Shown: piece after piece, positions 1 to 8,864 of the stretch
Position numbering within the stretch: position 1 is the first letter of the stretch
Layout: every line of letters begins with the position of its first letter
Origin: CAWAXW01 sp963786155
GTDB lineage: Bacteria; Actinomycetota; CADDZG01; WHSQ01
NCBI GenBank assembly: GCA_963786155.1
Contig: CAWAXW010000006.1
Location: 310,001-374,000 of the forward strand
Length of the DNA stretch: 64,000 nt
Direction: 5' to 3'
Position numbers and translations under genes: made by a program
Notes under the pieces: model-generated
The model's database searches: none
Seen by the model: only the letters and a program-made list of their open reading frames with translations
What the model was told of the DNA's origin: nothing

Positions 1-325
1 ATGCGATGCCGTAGACCAGGGTGAGGCTCGCGCACACGGCCGCGAGCCTCCCGGCCGACTTTGCGGCCGCAGCGCGCGAGAGGCCTGTGCCGGCCGACGC
101 CAACCGCTCGGGTCGCAAGAGCACGAAGCCCACGTATGCGGCTTGGACCACGGCAGCGACCACTAGGAGCCGGTAAGCCCATCCCGATTGCGCCGACGAG
201 AACGGGCGGCTCCGGTAGAAGGTCGCCACGAACGACTCCGGCAGGCGCGCCATCACGATGCAAGCGAGCGCGAGGAGCACCCCCGCGATGACGAAGGGCT
301 TGGGATCGTTCCGAGGCTCGTCCAT
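1..325 (-). CDS. Partial membrane protein, truncated by window edge
   Basis: Reading the minus strand from an ATG at 325 gives an open frame of about 108 codons that runs off the left edge without a stop. The product starts MDEPRNDPKPF, then has a hydrophobic helix (VIAGVLLALACIVMA), a short polar stretch with FYRSRPFSS, a second hydrophobic segment (RLLVVAAVVQAAYVGFVLL) and the start of a third near the edge. It is therefore an integral membrane protein with at least two to three spans. I do not recognise the family. It is divergent from the sigma factor gene, with about 47 bp between the two starts. Confidence 0.55.
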   Translation of the reverse strand, partial: MDEPRNDPKPFVIAGVLLALACIVMARLPESFVATFYRSRPFSSAQSGWAYRLLVVAAVVQAAYVGFVLLRPERLASAGTGLSRAAAAKSAGRLAAVCASLTLVYGIA

Positions 326-372
326 CGCTCTAGTTCTACCGCTTGTGGACGCAGGACCACTAGCATGCGGGC

Positions 373-933
373 GTGAGCGGACATCCCGATCGAGAGTTGG
401 TCGAACGACTGATGGCCCGGGACGAGGGCGCCTTGCGCGAGCTCATCCGGCGCTACGGGGGCGTCGTCTTCGGCATGGCCCGCCGGGTCGTGGCCGAACC
501 GGGCCACGCTGAAGAGGTGGCTCAGGACTCCTTTTTCGCCCTGTGGCGGCGGCCGGGGGCCTTCGACCCCGGCCGCGGGACCTTGCAAGCCTTCCTGGTC
601 GGGATGGCCCGCAACAAGGCGATCGACCTCGTCAGGCGGGAAGAGGCCCTGAAAAGGACCAAGGAATCGCTGCTCGCCGAGGCCGGGAAGGAATCCGAGG
701 GGCCCGCCAACTCCGAACAGATGTCGAGGATCGACGATCGGCACGAGGTGATGGCTGCTTTGGCGAAGCTCTCGCCGGTCCAGCGAGAGGCATTGGTCCT
801 GGCCTACTTCGGGGGCAGGACCTACAGAGAGGTAGCGGAGGAGCTCGGGATCCCCGAGGGAACTGCGAAGACGCGCCTTCGTGACGGCCTGGCCAGACTA
901 CGGACCCTTATAGCTTCTGAGGAGAGGGAATGA
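373..933 (+). CDS. ECF-family RNA polymerase sigma factor (SigK/SigL-like)
   Basis: A 186-residue sigma-70 family factor of the extracytoplasmic-function type, directing RNA polymerase to a stress or envelope regulon. Region 2 covers about residues 20-90 (AEEVAQDSFFALWRR for the core-binding helix, then FLVGMARNKAIDLVRR for -10 recognition). Region 4 covers about residues 125-182 (LSPVQREALVLAYFGG, then the helix-turn-helix YREVAEELGIPEGTAKTRL). The start is GTG at 373. Its stop overlaps the start of the next gene in ATGA, and that gene is a RskA-type anti-sigma factor, the usual partner of this sigma group. Activity is therefore expected to be held by the membrane anti-sigma factor and released by its proteolysis. 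Confidence 0.93.
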   Translation: MSGHPDRELVERLMARDEGALRELIRRYGGVVFGMARRVVAEPGHAEEVAQDSFFALWRRPGAFDPGRGTLQAFLVGMARNKAIDLVRREEALKRTKESLLAEAGKESEGPANSEQMSRIDDRHEVMAALAKLSPVQREALVLAYFGGRTYREVAEELGIPEGTAKTRLRDGLARLRTLIASEERE

Positions 934-1619
934 GCGAGCGGACCCACGAGGAGCTGAGGTCGCTGATCGCGCCCTACGCGCTCGGAGCGGTCGAAAGCGG
1001 GGAGGCAGCGGAGGTCCGAGGACATCTGCTCACCTGCGACGAGTGCATGGGCGAGGCCGACACGCTCGCGGCCGCGACGGATGCGCTCCTGATCACAGCG
1101 GCCGAGGAAGAGCTCCCCCAGGGATTTGAGGAATCGGTGGTGCGGCGGATCGCCGTCGAAGCCGGGTCCCCGCCGAAGAGAGCGCGTCGGTGGGCGTGGG
1201 TCTATGCGGTCACTGCGCTTCTTGCGGTCACATGCGTGTCGCTGGCCGCCGTGCTGGTCGAGACGCGTTCCGACCTCGCCGCAACGCAGGATGTCGTGGA
1301 GGACGTGATCGCGCAGGCGCACTTCCAGCTCAGGCTAGAAGGGCAACAGGTCGCGATCGCAGGGATCGTGGCGTCGGACGGCGGAAGCACACTGATAGTC
1401 ACCGGGCTTGCCCCCGCCGGCAACGACAAGGACCTCCAGCTCTGGTTCATCTCGGACGGGGCGCCGGTGAGCGGTGGCACTTTCGACACCTCGGAAGGAT
1501 TTGCCATCGTGGTGAGCGAGCACGATCCCCAAGATTTCGCGGGGGCCGCGATAACCATTGAGCCCGCGGGCGGCTCCGAGGCGCCCACGACCGAACCGAT
1601 CCTCGTCTCCGAGGGGTAA
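930..1619 (+). CDS. RskA-like membrane anti-sigma factor with zinc-binding motif
   Basis: A 229-residue single-pass membrane protein predicted to sequester the ECF sigma factor encoded just upstream, which it overlaps by 4 nt. The N-terminal cytosolic part carries the ZAS-type motif HLLTCDECM (H-x3-C-x2-C) around residues 32-40. After a basic stretch (PPKRARRWAW) comes one transmembrane helix at about 91-111 (VYAVTALLAVTCVSLAAVLV). The rest is an extracytoplasmic domain with the pattern of RskA C-terminal domains (LIVTGLAPAGNDKDLQLWFI, then VSGGTFD and FAIVVSEHD). In the family, regulated intramembrane proteolysis releases the sigma factor. No candidate protease partner is adjacent. Confidence 0.9.
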   Translation: MSERTHEELRSLIAPYALGAVESGEAAEVRGHLLTCDECMGEADTLAAATDALLITAAEEELPQGFEESVVRRIAVEAGSPPKRARRWAWVYAVTALLAVTCVSLAAVLVETRSDLAATQDVVEDVIAQAHFQLRLEGQQVAIAGIVASDGGSTLIVTGLAPAGNDKDLQLWFISDGAPVSGGTFDTSEGFAIVVSEHDPQDFAGAAITIEPAGGSEAPTTEPILVSEG

Positions 1620-1630
1620 CTTCCCTCGTA

Positions 1631-2440
1631 ATGATTTCAATGCGGGAAGCTGTTCTCGCCGCTCTGAAGCGCGACCCGGAGCTCCTGCCCAAGGTCACCG
1701 GGTCGCTGAAGGACAAGCTCGGCGAAGACGGCACGATGACGAAGGTCGTGCAAGCTGCTGAGGCGCTCGAACCGATCATCCAGAGCGCGGTGCAGCGCAA
1801 GCCGTCGCGTCTTAACAAGCTCGGGCTCAAGAGCGCCACTCTCTTGGCGAGCTTGTCGGAGGCCGACGAGGCCTCAAACCGCAAGCTCGCCAACATCGCC
1901 AAGAACTCGACGGTAGGGATCGTCTTCGTGGACGTAGCGGGCTTCACGAGCTACACGGCGGAGAACGGGGACGAGGCAGCAAGCGCGCTGCTGACGTCCT
2001 TGACCGAAGCGGTTGCCGCCGCGATCAAGCGATCTAGTGGCGAGATCGTCAAACAGCTAGGAGACGGTTTCCTGCTTGCTTTCCCGTCGGCCTCGCAGGC
2101 GATCAGGGGCGCTACGCAACTCAGAGACAACGTCGAGCGTCTGCGTGAGCGCGGCAAGATCCCGGACCTTCACCTTCGGATCGCCGTGCACGCCGGCGAA
2201 CCACTGGTCGAGCACGACGACTTGCTAGGACATGACGTCAACCTGACCGCGCGCCTCCTCGATCACTGCAGGCCGGGCGGCGTCTTGGTTTCGGATGCGG
2301 CGAAGGAGCTTGCCGGCAACCGGCTCAAGTCTGTCGAGTTCGGCAAGAAGAAGACCGTGAAGATCCGGGGGTTGGCCGGGCGTGTCGATGCCTATCCGGT
2401 GCGCAGCCGCGCGCAGGCTCAGCGGTCCAGCAGCTCGTAG
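1631..2440 (+). CDS. Class III adenylate/guanylate cyclase domain protein
   Basis: A 269-residue soluble protein with an alpha-helical N-terminal region (about 1-90) and one class III nucleotidyl cyclase catalytic domain (about 95-260). Visible catalytic features are metal ligand Asp101 in FVDVAGFT, metal ligand Asp145 in KQLGDGFLLAF, substrate-selecting Lys141 (EIVKQLGDG), and transition-state Asn204/Arg208 (VNLTARLL). The second purine-selecting position, three residues before Asn204, is His201 rather than the usual Asp/Thr, so ATP versus GTP cannot be assigned. It would act as a dimer making cyclic nucleotide. It follows rskA by 11 bp; a short 6-bp inverted repeat at 1610-1628 spans the rskA stop. 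The 3' end overlaps the convergent YdcF-like gene by 22 nt. Confidence 0.88.
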   Translation: MISMREAVLAALKRDPELLPKVTGSLKDKLGEDGTMTKVVQAAEALEPIIQSAVQRKPSRLNKLGLKSATLLASLSEADEASNRKLANIAKNSTVGIVFVDVAGFTSYTAENGDEAASALLTSLTEAVAAAIKRSSGEIVKQLGDGFLLAFPSASQAIRGATQLRDNVERLRERGKIPDLHLRIAVHAGEPLVEHDDLLGHDVNLTARLLDHCRPGGVLVSDAAKELAGNRLKSVEFGKKKTVKIRGLAGRVDAYPVRSRAQAQRSSSS

Positions 2441-3012
2441 GCGATCAGCGAGCCAATCTCGCGCACGAGCTCCTTCGCCTTGGTCAAACGACTGCGGTCG
2501 AGCTCTAGGTAGGAGGCGGGGCTGGCGTACGACTCTTCGAACCCAAGGTCGTCCGCCATCCTCTTGATCCTCTCCGAATGCAACGGATCGGACACGAACA
2601 GCACGGTTTCGATGTCTTCGTCAGCGGCCATCTCGCGCACGGCTTCGAGGCTTTCGAGAGTGGTGGTGCCCTCGTCCTCTTCGAGGATGTTGGACTCGGG
2701 GATCTCCTCTTCATCGGAGAGGTAGGCCTTTCCCGCCTCGGATTCAGTGAATCGGTCTCCCCGCTGTTTTCCTCCCGTGACGATGATCGTGTCGGAGACG
2801 TCGGTGTTGAAGAGATAGGCGGCGTGGTTGAGACGCGCCTCGAAGACGGGTGAGGGATCGCCGTCGTACTGGGCCGCCCCGAGAACGACGATGGCGTCGG
2901 CGCGCTGGATCTCGTCGCGGTGGCTCTGCTGCCATATCTGGAATCCAAGCCACGCGGGATAGCCGATGAGGACCACACCAAGCCCGAGCGCGATCCACTT
3001 CAGCCGCTTCAT
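2419..3012 (-). CDS. YdcF/SanA-like (DUF218) membrane-anchored protein
   Basis: A 197-residue protein with an N-terminal signal-anchor helix (about residues 5-27, WIALGLGVVLIGYPAWLGF) and a DUF218 domain. Family hallmarks are ADAIVVLGAAQYDGDPSPVF near the start of the domain, then TIIVTGGK, the acidic EEEIPESNILEEDEGTTTLE block and LFVSDPLHSERI. E. coli SanA and ElyC, of the same family, affect envelope integrity, but the biochemical reaction is unknown. It lies 16 bp downstream of sdhB on the same strand, so it may be the distal gene of the sdh transcript. Its 3' end overlaps the convergent cyclase gene. Confidence 0.85.
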   Translation of the reverse strand: MKRLKWIALGLGVVLIGYPAWLGFQIWQQSHRDEIQRADAIVVLGAAQYDGDPSPVFEARLNHAAYLFNTDVSDTIIVTGGKQRGDRFTESEAGKAYLSDEEEIPESNILEEDEGTTTLESLEAVREMAADEDIETVLFVSDPLHSERIKRMADDLGFEESYASPASYLELDRSRLTKAKELVREIGSLIAYELLDR

Positions 3013-3028
3013 CTACCCCAAGGTACGA

Positions 3029-3741
3029 CTAAATCGTGTCGTACAGGGCTGCCCGCTTCACTTCCTGGATCGCTTTGGTGACCTTGATGCCTCGGGGGCA
3101 GGCGTCGGTGCAGTTGAAGGCCGTGCGGCACTTGAAGGCGCCGTCCTTCGGGGACAGGATCTCGAGCCGCTCCTTCGACCCCGTGTCGCGTGAGTCGAAG
3201 ATGAACCGGTGGGCGTTGACGATCGCGGCCGGGCCCACGTACTCCTCGTCGGCCCAGAAGATCGGGCACGAGGTCGTGCAGGCGGCGCACAGGATGCACT
3301 TGGTCGTGTCGTCGAAGCGCTCGCGGTCCTCGGGCGACTGGAGGCGCTCCCGCTCGGGCTCGTTTCTCGGCCGGGTCGGTGATCAGCCACGGCTTGACCG
3401 CCCGGTAGCCGGCGAAGAACGGCTCCATGTCGACGATCAGGTCCTTGATGAGCGGGAGCCCCCGGATCGGCTCGACCGTGATCGGCTGCTTCAGGTCCTT
3501 CACGAGCACCTTGCAGGCGAGCACGTTCACACCGTTGATCATCATCGCGTCCGACCCGCAGATGCCGTGCGCGCACGAACGGCGCAGGGCCAGTGAGCTG
3601 TCTTCGTACCACTTCACCTTGTGGAGGCAAGTCGAGCAGGCGGTCCATCGGCTCGGCGTCGACGGTGTAGTCCTCGAAGTGAGGCTCGGTGTCCTTCTCG
3701 GGGTCGAAGCGCTGGATCGCGCAGCTTGACCTGTCGGCCAT
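3029..3741 (-). CDS. sdhB: Succinate dehydrogenase iron-sulfur subunit (two frameshifts)
   Basis: Electron-transfer subunit of complex II, passing electrons from FAD in SdhA to the membrane quinone site. The reading begins at ATG 3741 inside the TGATG that ends sdhA. The [2Fe-2S] motif is SCAHGICGSD plus a later Cys in GVNVLAC. The [4Fe-4S] motif is CILCAACTTSCP and the [3Fe-4S] motif CRTAFNCTDACPRGI. Reading requires two frame changes, near 3625 (extra base just before LHKVKWYEDSS) and near 3370 (between ITDPAEK and RERLQSPED). Substitution patterns are those of an intact protein, so sequencing indels are more likely than decay. The stop at 3029 is followed by the YdcF-like gene. Confidence 0.9.
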
Positions 3742-5490
3742 CAGTACTTGCTCTCGACCGGCACGTAGCGGCCCATCGTCGACGTCTTTGTACGCGAGCT
3801 TGGTCTCGCCATCCGGTCTCTTGGAGATGAACGTGTGCTTGAGCCAGTGGTCGTCCTCGCGCATCTGGTGGTCCTCACGGTAGTGACCGCCCCGGCTCTC
3901 GGTCCGCGCCCGGGCCGAGAGAACGCAGGGCCTCGGCCATGTCGAGGAGGATAGCCGAGCTCGATGTGCTCGATGAGCTCGGTGTTGAAGATCTTGCTGC
4001 GGTCCCGCACCCGGGCCTTCGCGTAGCGGGCTCGCAGGGAATCGAGGATGTCTCAGCGCCTCGGACAGCGATTCCTCGGTGCGCACGACCGAGGCCTTGT
4101 CCATCATCTCGTCCTGGAGCTCGGCCCGGATGTTGGCGCTGAACTCGGGCCCTGCGCCGCCCTCGATACCATGACGGTGCCGATCCACTCCTCGGTCGCT
4201 TCGTGCACGTCCTCGGGGATCTCGGCAGAGGCTTGGAGTTGCGCGTATTCGGCCATGGCGAGACCGCCGCGCCGTCCGAACACGACGATGTCGAGCAGCG
4301 AGTTGGTTCCAAGCCGGTTCGCGCCGTGCACCGAGACGCAGGCGCACTCGCCGGCCGCGTAGAAGCCCGGGACGACCGTTCCCGTGTTGTCTCGCAGCAC
4401 CTCGGCCTCGACGTTCGTCGGGATGCCGCCCATCGCGTAGTGCGCGGTGGGCACGATCGGCACGCCTTCCTTGAGCGGATCGACGTCGAGGTACGTGCGA
4501 GCGAACTCGGTGATGTCGGGGAGCTTCGTCTCGATGACCTCGGGGTCGACGTGGGTCAGGTCGAGCAGGATGTAGTCCTTCTTGGGCCCGGCCCCCCGGC
4601 CCTCCTTGATCTCGAAGAACTCCGCCCGCGAGACCATGTCGCGCGGAGCGAGGTCCTTGATCGTCGGCGCGTAGCGCTCCATGAAGCGCTCGCCGTCGGC
4701 GTTGCGCAGGATGCCGCCCTCGCCGCGCGCCGCCTCCGACAACAGGATGCCGAGGCCGTAGAGACCCGTCGGATGGAACTGGAAGAACTCCATGTCTTCG
4801 AGCGGAAGGCCGTTGCGGTAGACGACGCCCGGACCGTCGCCGGTCAGCGTGTGCGCGTTCGAGGTGATCTTGAACATCTTCCCGTAGCCGCCGGTCGCGA
4901 ACAGCACCGACTTGGCATGGAAGACGTGGAGCTCGCCGGTCGCGATCTCGTAGGCGATGATCCCGGCGCACACTCCGTCGACCATCAGGAGGTCGAGGAC
5001 GAAGAACTCGTTGAAGAACTCGACGCCCTCCTTGTTGCACTGCTGGAAGAGCGTTTGCAGGATCATGTGACCGGTGCGGTCGGCCGCGTAGCACGCGCGC
5101 TTGACGGGAGCCTCACCGTGGTTGCGTGTGTGCCCCCCGAACCGCCGCTGGTCGATCCGGCCTTCGGGCGTCCGGTTGAAGGGAAGGCCCATCCGCTCGA
5201 GATCGAGGACGGAATCGACCGCTTCCTTGCACATGATGTCGACGGCGTCCTGGTCGGCGAGGAAGTCCGAACCCTTGACGGTGTCGAAGGCGTGCCATTC
5301 CCACGAGTCCTCTTCGACGTTCGCGAGCGCCGCGCACATCCCGCCCTGAGCGGCGCCCGTGTGGGACCGGGTCGGGTAGAGCTTGCGATACGACCGCGGT
5401 CTTGCAGCGCTTGCCGGCCTCGAGGGCCGCACGCAACCCCGCCCCGCCGGCGCCCACGATGACGGCGTCGTACGAGTGGTAATGGGCCAT
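3741..5490 (-). CDS. sdhA: Succinate dehydrogenase flavoprotein subunit (about six frameshifts)
   Basis: Catalytic FAD subunit oxidising succinate to fumarate. Visible are the Rossmann FAD motif AVIVGAGGAGLRAALEAG, the covalent-FAD histidine in TRSHTGAAQGGM, substrate-site elements FFQFHPTG, RGEGGILRNADGERFMERYA and HYAMGGIPTN, and the C-terminal GECACVSVHGANRLGTNSL. The C-terminus (HWLKHTFISK, MGRYVPVESKY) fits actinobacterial SdhA. The frame changes near 5390, 4165, 4045, 3945, 3912 and 3775, mostly as single inserted bases. The ATG at 5490 overlaps the sdhD stop (TGATG) and the stop overlaps sdhB, so the three genes are translationally coupled. Confidence 0.92.
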
Positions 5491-5914
5491 CAGCTATGAG
5501 CCGTGGGGTCGAAGGTGACGATGACGGCGGTGCCCATGATCATCAGGACGACGGTGACCGTGTAGAGGGTCCCCTTGACCGTCGGTCCGCAATGCCGGGC
5601 CGACTGGACGTAGTCGTCGATGATGATCCGCAGCCCGTTGGCCCCGTGCAGCAGCGCGAGGAACAACATGACCCAGTCGAAGGTCTTCCAGCCGACGTTG
5701 TCCCACCGCTCGGCGACGAATGCGAAGTTGACTCGCTCGACGCCCTCGTCGATCAGATGCATGACGTAGAGATGGATCAGAACGAGGAATAGCAGGATCA
5801 CGCCCGAGATGCGCATGAAGAACCACGACCACACCTCGAAGCTGATGAGGGTCGACGATCGGGCTCGAATGCCTCGGGCTTGTGCTTGCGATAGATGTCC
5901 TCGACGGTCGCCAT
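5490..5914 (-). CDS. sdhD: Succinate dehydrogenase membrane anchor (SdhD-like, one frameshift)
   Basis: Membrane anchor of complex II with three predicted helices: SWFFMRISGVILLFLVLIHL, FDWVMLFLALLHGANGLRII and LYTVTVVLMIMGTAVIVTF. Histidines in the first (LIHLYVMH) and second (LLHGANGLR) helices sit where heme b ligands lie in the family. The best start is ATG 5914, giving MATVEDIYRKHKPEAFEPD, followed by a frame change near 5855 into STLISFEVW. It is the first sdh gene: only 45 bp separate it from the divergent mutase gene, so there is no room for sdhC upstream. The heme-binding partner subunit must be elsewhere or absent. Confidence 0.8.
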
Positions 5915-5959
5915 CGAGGCGGCATCCTAACCAGGCGCTTGCTCGACTAGCATCTTTAC

Positions 5960-7530
5960 GTGGACCAAGAACGCCAGACCGATTCCGGCATCGAGATACA
6001 TCCGGTCTACGGCCGGAGACGACAGGACCGCGCGGCTCGGCACCCTGGCGAGTTCCCTTCACACGCGGCGTCTATCCCGACATGTACCGGAAGCGCCTGT
6101 GGACGATGCGCCAGTACGCTGGCTTCGGGAGCGCCGAGGACACGAACGAGCGCTTCCGCTACCTCCTGAAGGCCGGTCAGACGGGGCTATCGGTGGCGTT
6201 CGACCTGCCGACCCAGATGGGCTACGACTCGGATCACCCGAAGGCCGCGGCCGAGGTCGGCCGGGTCGGGGTCGCGATCGACTCGCTCGCCGACATGGAG
6301 ATGCTCTTCGACCAGATCCCGCTCGGCGAGGTCTCGACCTCGATGACGATCAACGCGACGGCCTCGATCCTGCTGCTGCTCTACGAGCTCGTTGCCGAGA
6401 AGCAGGGAGTCTGCCAAGGACAAAGTGACCGGAACCACGCAGAACGACATCCTCAAGGAGTACACGGCCCGCGGGACCTACATCTATCCGCCGAGGCCCT
6501 CGATGCGGATCATCACGGACCTCTTCGCCTACTGCCGCGACCGCCTCCCGCGCTGGAACACGATCTCGATCTCCGGCTATCACATGCGCGAGGCCGGGTA
6601 GCACGGCCGTACAGGAGGTCGCGTTCACGATCGCCGACGGGATCGCGTACGTGGAGGCGGCGCTCGAGGCGGGTCTCGAGGTCGACGACTTCGCTCCTCG
6701 GCTGTCGTTCTTCTTCGCCTGCCACATGAACTTCTTCGAGGAGGTTGCGAAGTTCCGGGCGGCTCGCCGGCTGTGGGCACAGGTCATGAAGGAGCGCTTC
6801 AAGGCGCAGAACCCGAAGTCGATGATGCTGCGCTTCCACACCCAAACCGGCGGCGCAACCCTGACCGCGCAGCAGCCCGAGAACAACATCGTCCGCACCG
6901 CGCTCGAGGCGCTTGCCGCGGTGCTCGGCGGCACGCAGTCGCTGCACACGAACTCGTTCGACGAGGCCCTCGCGCTGCCGAGCGAGAAGGCCGCCACGCA
7001 TCGCGCTTCGGACGCAGCAGGTCCTCGGCTACGAGTCCGGAGTCGCCGACGCGGCCGATCCGCTCGGAGGTTCCTGGATGGTCGAGTCGCTCACCGACGA
7101 GATCGAGGAGCGGGCGCGCGAGTACCTCGAGAAGATCGATGCGATGGGCGGCGCGGTCGAAGCGATCGAGGCGGGCTGGATGAAGAACGAGATCGAGGAT
7201 TCGGCCTACCGCGTCACCCAGGGGATCGAGTCGGGCGAGCGGATCGTCGTCGGCGTCAACAAGTTCACCAGCGACACAGAGGAACCGGTCGAACTGCAGG
7301 AACTCGACCCGGAGCTGCAGTCCCGCCAACTGGAGAGATTGCAGCGCGTGCGGAAGGAGCGCGACCAGGCCGCAGTGGACGCCGCTCTGAAGTCGCTGGA
7401 CGAGGCCGCCAAAGGCGACGACAACCTTCTCTATCCGATGCGCGAGGCGCTCGCCGCCTACGCGACGCTCGGCGAGGTCTCCGACGTCCTCCGAGACGTC
7501 TTCGGCGAGTACGAACCGGCGGCGATCTAG
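5960..7530 (+). CDS. Methylmalonyl-CoA mutase, catalytic (large) subunit; several frameshifts
   Basis: A TIM-barrel acyl-CoA mutase of about 520 residues without a B12-binding domain, so the cobalamin domain should be on a separate small subunit. It interconverts methylmalonyl-CoA and succinyl-CoA. Recognisable blocks are FTRGVYPDMYRKRLWTMRQY, GLSVAFDLPTQMGYDSDHP, STSMTINATA, GTTQNDILKEYTARGTYI, ISISGYHMREAG, FAPRLSFFFACH and GGTQSLHTNSFDEA. Tyr in WTMRQYAGFG and Arg in EYTARGTY are as in methylmalonyl-CoA mutases, whereas isobutyryl-CoA mutases have Phe and Gln there, so a carboxylated substrate is favoured. The start is GTG 5960. Frames change near 6018-6062, 6412, 6601 and 6998. It is divergent from sdh, which would use the succinyl-CoA-derived succinate. 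Confidence 0.88.
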
Positions 7531-7532
7531 TC

Positions 7533-8195
7533 CTGGACGGGCGGATCGCCGTCATCGGCGGCACGGGCGACGAGGGCTTCGGACTCGCGAGCAGGTGGGC
7601 GAAGGCCGGCCTCGACGTCATCATCGGCTCGCGCGACGAGGGCCGGGCCAAGGAAGCCGCCGAGCGGGCGGTAGAGGCGACCGGGGGTCGTGTTGATGGT
7701 CTCGTCAATGCGGAGGCAGCCGCAGCGGCGAAGGCGATCGTTGTCACCGTCCCGTACTCGGGCCAGGCCGCGATCTACAAGAGCATCGCCGACGCCATCC
7801 CCGAGGGAGCAGTGGTAGTCGACTGCACGGTCCCAGTCGCAGCCAACGTCGGGGGCCGGGCCACCCACGTGCTTGGCGTGTGGCAAGGTTCCGCCGCCCA
7901 GCAGGCCTCCTCGCTCTTGCCAAAGGGCACGCTGATGTGCGCGGGCTTCCACTCGCTGTCGGCCGTCGCGCTAAACGAGCTCGACACAAAGCTCGAAGGT
8001 GACGTCCTCGTCGTCGGCTCCAAGAACGGCAAGCCGCTCGTGAAGGAGTTGGTGGAAGCCATCCCCGACCTCCGCTACGTCGATGCCGGCCCACTCGAGA
8101 ACGCCCGCATCATCGAACCCATCACGGCCCTACTAATCGGCATAAACCACCGGCACCAAACAGACCGCTCCGGCATCCGAATCACAGGAATCTGA
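7533..8195 (+). CDS. npdG: NADPH:F420 oxidoreductase (Fno/NpdG-like), apparent CTG start
   Basis: About 220 residues. The N-terminal dinucleotide fold IAVIGGTGDEGFGLASRW with the NADP-phosphate binding GSRDEGRAKEAA, the central VTVPYSGQA, VVDCTVPVA and the late MCAGFHSLSA are typical of F420-dependent NADP reductase. It moves hydride between NADPH and coenzyme F420, implying that the host makes F420. The frame has no ATG/GTG/TTG before the Rossmann motif; the only plausible initiator is CTG at 7533, directly after the mutase stop (7528-7530), so translation may be coupled. Alternatively an indel hides the true start. It is followed by a strong hairpin terminator. Confidence 0.82.
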   Translation: MDGRIAVIGGTGDEGFGLASRWAKAGLDVIIGSRDEGRAKEAAERAVEATGGRVDGLVNAEAAAAAKAIVVTVPYSGQAAIYKSIADAIPEGAVVVDCTVPVAANVGGRATHVLGVWQGSAAQQASSLLPKGTLMCAGFHSLSAVALNELDTKLEGDVLVVGSKNGKPLVKELVEAIPDLRYVDAGPLENARIIEPITALLIGINHRHQTDRSGIRITGI

Positions 8196-8203
8196 GAGAC
8201 GCG

Positions 8204-8252
8204 ATTCTTTTCTAGCTGACCGCCGAAGACCGGCGGTGAACTAGAAAAGAAT
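8204..8252. terminator. Bidirectional stem-loop terminator
   Basis: A near-perfect inverted repeat lies between two convergent genes. The outer arms are attcttttctag and ctagaaaagaat (12 bp), followed by two mismatches and an inner ccgccg/cggcgg pairing around an aaga-type loop. T-rich and A-rich outer arms give a U-tract on either strand, so it can serve both npdG and the P-loop gene. Confidence 0.8.
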
Positions 8253-8278
8253 GCGTTAGTCGCCCAAGATTTTGATGA

Positions 8279-8800
8279 TTACTGAGCTTCCCATCCCAAC
8301 TGTGCGAGAAGCCGCGTCGCGACTTCTCGGATCGGACCTTCGTTCTCGATGCGGATGTCGCCGATGCCGGGGCCGTCCATTCGGCGCGCCATCTCGATCG
8401 TCTCCTCGAGGTGCTCCACCAGCTCGGCTCCGCTGTCTCGTTTCATCAATCTCTCCATGACGACCTGAGGCGACGCGACTATGCGGACAACGACGAGCTC
8501 GACGTCAGGTACTGCCTTCCGGAAGAGCTGGATCGCGTCCGGCTCGTGCACCGCGCGGGTCATGATCAGCCGTTCGGCTCCTGCGGAGCGCAGGTTCGGC
8601 CAGACGACCTTGAGGTTGGCTGCGATGACCTCGTCGATGACGGCGTCCGCCCCTACGACCCAGCCCATCCAATCGAGGTCGACGACCGCGGTCGCGAGGC
8701 TGCTCTCCTCGAGGACGTGCGCCATCTCCTGGGCAAGGGCGGTTTTCCCCGCTCCGATCGTCCCCGTCAGCAGGACGCCGGGGGCCGAGCCTGATGTCAT
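8279..8800 (-). CDS. P-loop nucleotide kinase-like protein
   Basis: A 173-residue soluble protein with Walker A VLLTGTIGAGKTALAQEMA near the N-terminus, a candidate Walker B/acceptor Asp in AVVDLDWMGW, and an arginine-rich C-terminal region with RLMKRDSGAELVEHLEE like the lid of small-molecule kinases. The overall layout resembles adenylylsulfate-kinase/chloramphenicol-phosphotransferase-like P-loop enzymes, but no substrate signature is recognisable. The start is ATG 8800. It is divergent from the MerR gene (about 64 bp) and may share its control region. The 3' side ends at the bidirectional terminator. Confidence 0.6.
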   Translation of the reverse strand: MTSGSAPGVLLTGTIGAGKTALAQEMAHVLEESSLATAVVDLDWMGWVVGADAVIDEVIAANLKVVWPNLRSAGAERLIMTRAVHEPDAIQLFRKAVPDVELVVVRIVASPQVVMERLMKRDSGAELVEHLEETIEMARRMDGPGIGDIRIENEGPIREVATRLLAQLGWEAQ

Positions 8801-8823
8801 CGATCACCTTCCGAAGAGGTCAC

Positions 8824-8854
8824 TTGCACCTCACGTTACGTGAGGGTCTACCTT
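8824..8854 (+). promoter_or_regulatory. MerR-type promoter with 19-bp spacer and palindromic operator
   Basis: A -35 hexamer TTGCAC (8824-8829) and a -10 TACCTT (8849-8854) are separated by 19 bp, the overlong spacer typical of promoters activated by MerR-family proteins through DNA untwisting. The spacer is filled by a perfect inverted repeat cctcacg-tta-cgtgagg (8829-8845). The next gene downstream, starting 11 bp further on, is itself a MerR/TipAS regulator, so autoregulation is expected. Confidence 0.8.
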
Positions 8855-8864
8855 GGCTCTTGTC

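Noticed and set aside
3058..5462. Very long open frames on both strands across the succinate dehydrogenase genes
   Set aside because: They are GC-rich shadow frames with Arg/Pro/Gly-heavy low-complexity translations; the conserved SdhA/SdhB motifs lie in the minus-strand frames annotated.
5960..7530. Isobutyryl-CoA mutase large subunit
   Set aside because: The substrate-specificity positions read Tyr (RQYAGFG) and Arg (EYTARGTY) as in methylmalonyl-CoA mutase, not Phe/Gln.
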